Below are positions 63,725-64,000 of a stretch of DNA of 64,000 bases, piece by piece (position 1 is the first letter of the stretch; the number at the start of each line of letters is the position of its first letter). The notes beneath the pieces were generated by a model that saw only the letters and a list, made by a program, of their open reading frames with translations, did not search any database and had not been told where the DNA came from. The translations under genes were made by a program, and so were the position numbers. Source of the stretch: Streblospio benedicti (taxonomy: Eukaryota > Annelida > Polychaeta > Spionida > Spionidae); the NCBI GenBank assembly GCA_019095985.1, contig CM032666.1:46014703-46078702 (forward strand), written 5' to 3'.

Positions 63725-64000
63725 ATTAAATTATATCTTGAAAAGCTTCGTGCGCATTAAAAATATAATGTGTGTAACAAACATTCCATGTACTATAAGC
63801 GAATGGACTTTTGACCGAAAGTCTTGACGCTCCCACATCGTACACTTCAAGTTTTCGAGTCACTGAACCACCAGATGCAGGTGAGTGACAGGAAAACAGA
63901 AATGTTTCTGTTCACTAGTAACACTGTACACAGTGCCTAAATTGTGTGTCCACAAACATTCAGTTGCATAATCGCATAGCCCCATAAAACCGGTGAGCAG
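63725..64000. other. Non-coding window end
   Basis: Nothing recognised. Confidence 0.4.

Overview
This is a gene-poor, AT-rich, repeat-laden stretch of an animal nuclear genome, most likely a marine invertebrate. Two genes with ordinary GT-AG introns, a Rab39-type small GTPase and a Cip/Kip (p21/p27-type) CDK inhibitor, show that it is metazoan. LINE remnants, a Penelope-type hammerhead motif, Ty3/gypsy-like fossils and short inverted-repeat DNA transposons with long G/C runs fit a marine deuterostome or lophotrochozoan. The sequence does not let me name the species. A run of exactly 100 N (1796-1895) is an assembly scaffold gap.

Layout. 1-1670 is a broken partial copy of a Ty3/gypsy-like element. 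It abuts flanking DNA that also follows a fuller copy at 12992-18040. After the gap lies the 3' end of a different LTR-type fossil. Two LINE 3' ends lie at 3733-4245 and about 6400-7803, both on the plus strand. RAB39 (two exons) occupies 8479-9395, with an AT-rich 3' UTR. A 96-bp tandem duplication is at 11624-11814. The LTR element at 12992-18040 carries a nested inverted-repeat element and is followed by an 18-19 copy, 31-bp minisatellite (18140-18715). The span 18.7-27.5 kb holds a Penelope-type hammerhead, a block rich in CGTGCAAC words, a TATA promoter with a splice donor (21.7-21.8 kb), a 145-bp tandem duplication, a long (TA)n tract and two adjacent E2F-like sites.

CDKN1 (two exons, 27706-29006) sits behind CCAAT and TATA boxes. 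Its last intron splits a PIP box that also has the features of a CRL4-Cdt2 degron. From 29 kb to the end I find no convincing protein-coding gene. That half holds E2F/E-box clusters (33.9-34.9 kb), three inverted-repeat elements near 35.3-36.1 kb, an unusual repeated GC/AT module at 40.3-41.8 kb containing a LINE scrap, another LINE scrap at 43.8 kb, a Sox-like motif pair at 45.5 kb, a hairpin-forming GC block at 53 kb and a (CAR)n tract at 59.4-59.6 kb. Much of 29-31, 38, 42, 51 and 58-62 kb is non-repetitive, mixed-composition DNA of the kind often found around regulatory elements, but I cannot measure conservation.

The two genes have no evident functional link: Rab39 acts in vesicle traffic and CDKN1 in G1/S control. 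I did not find a convincing new biological system. The most interesting items are the PIP degron split by an intron, the hammerhead motif, the G/C-rich inverted-repeat family with 5-bp target duplications, and the two LTR-element copies that share one flank.
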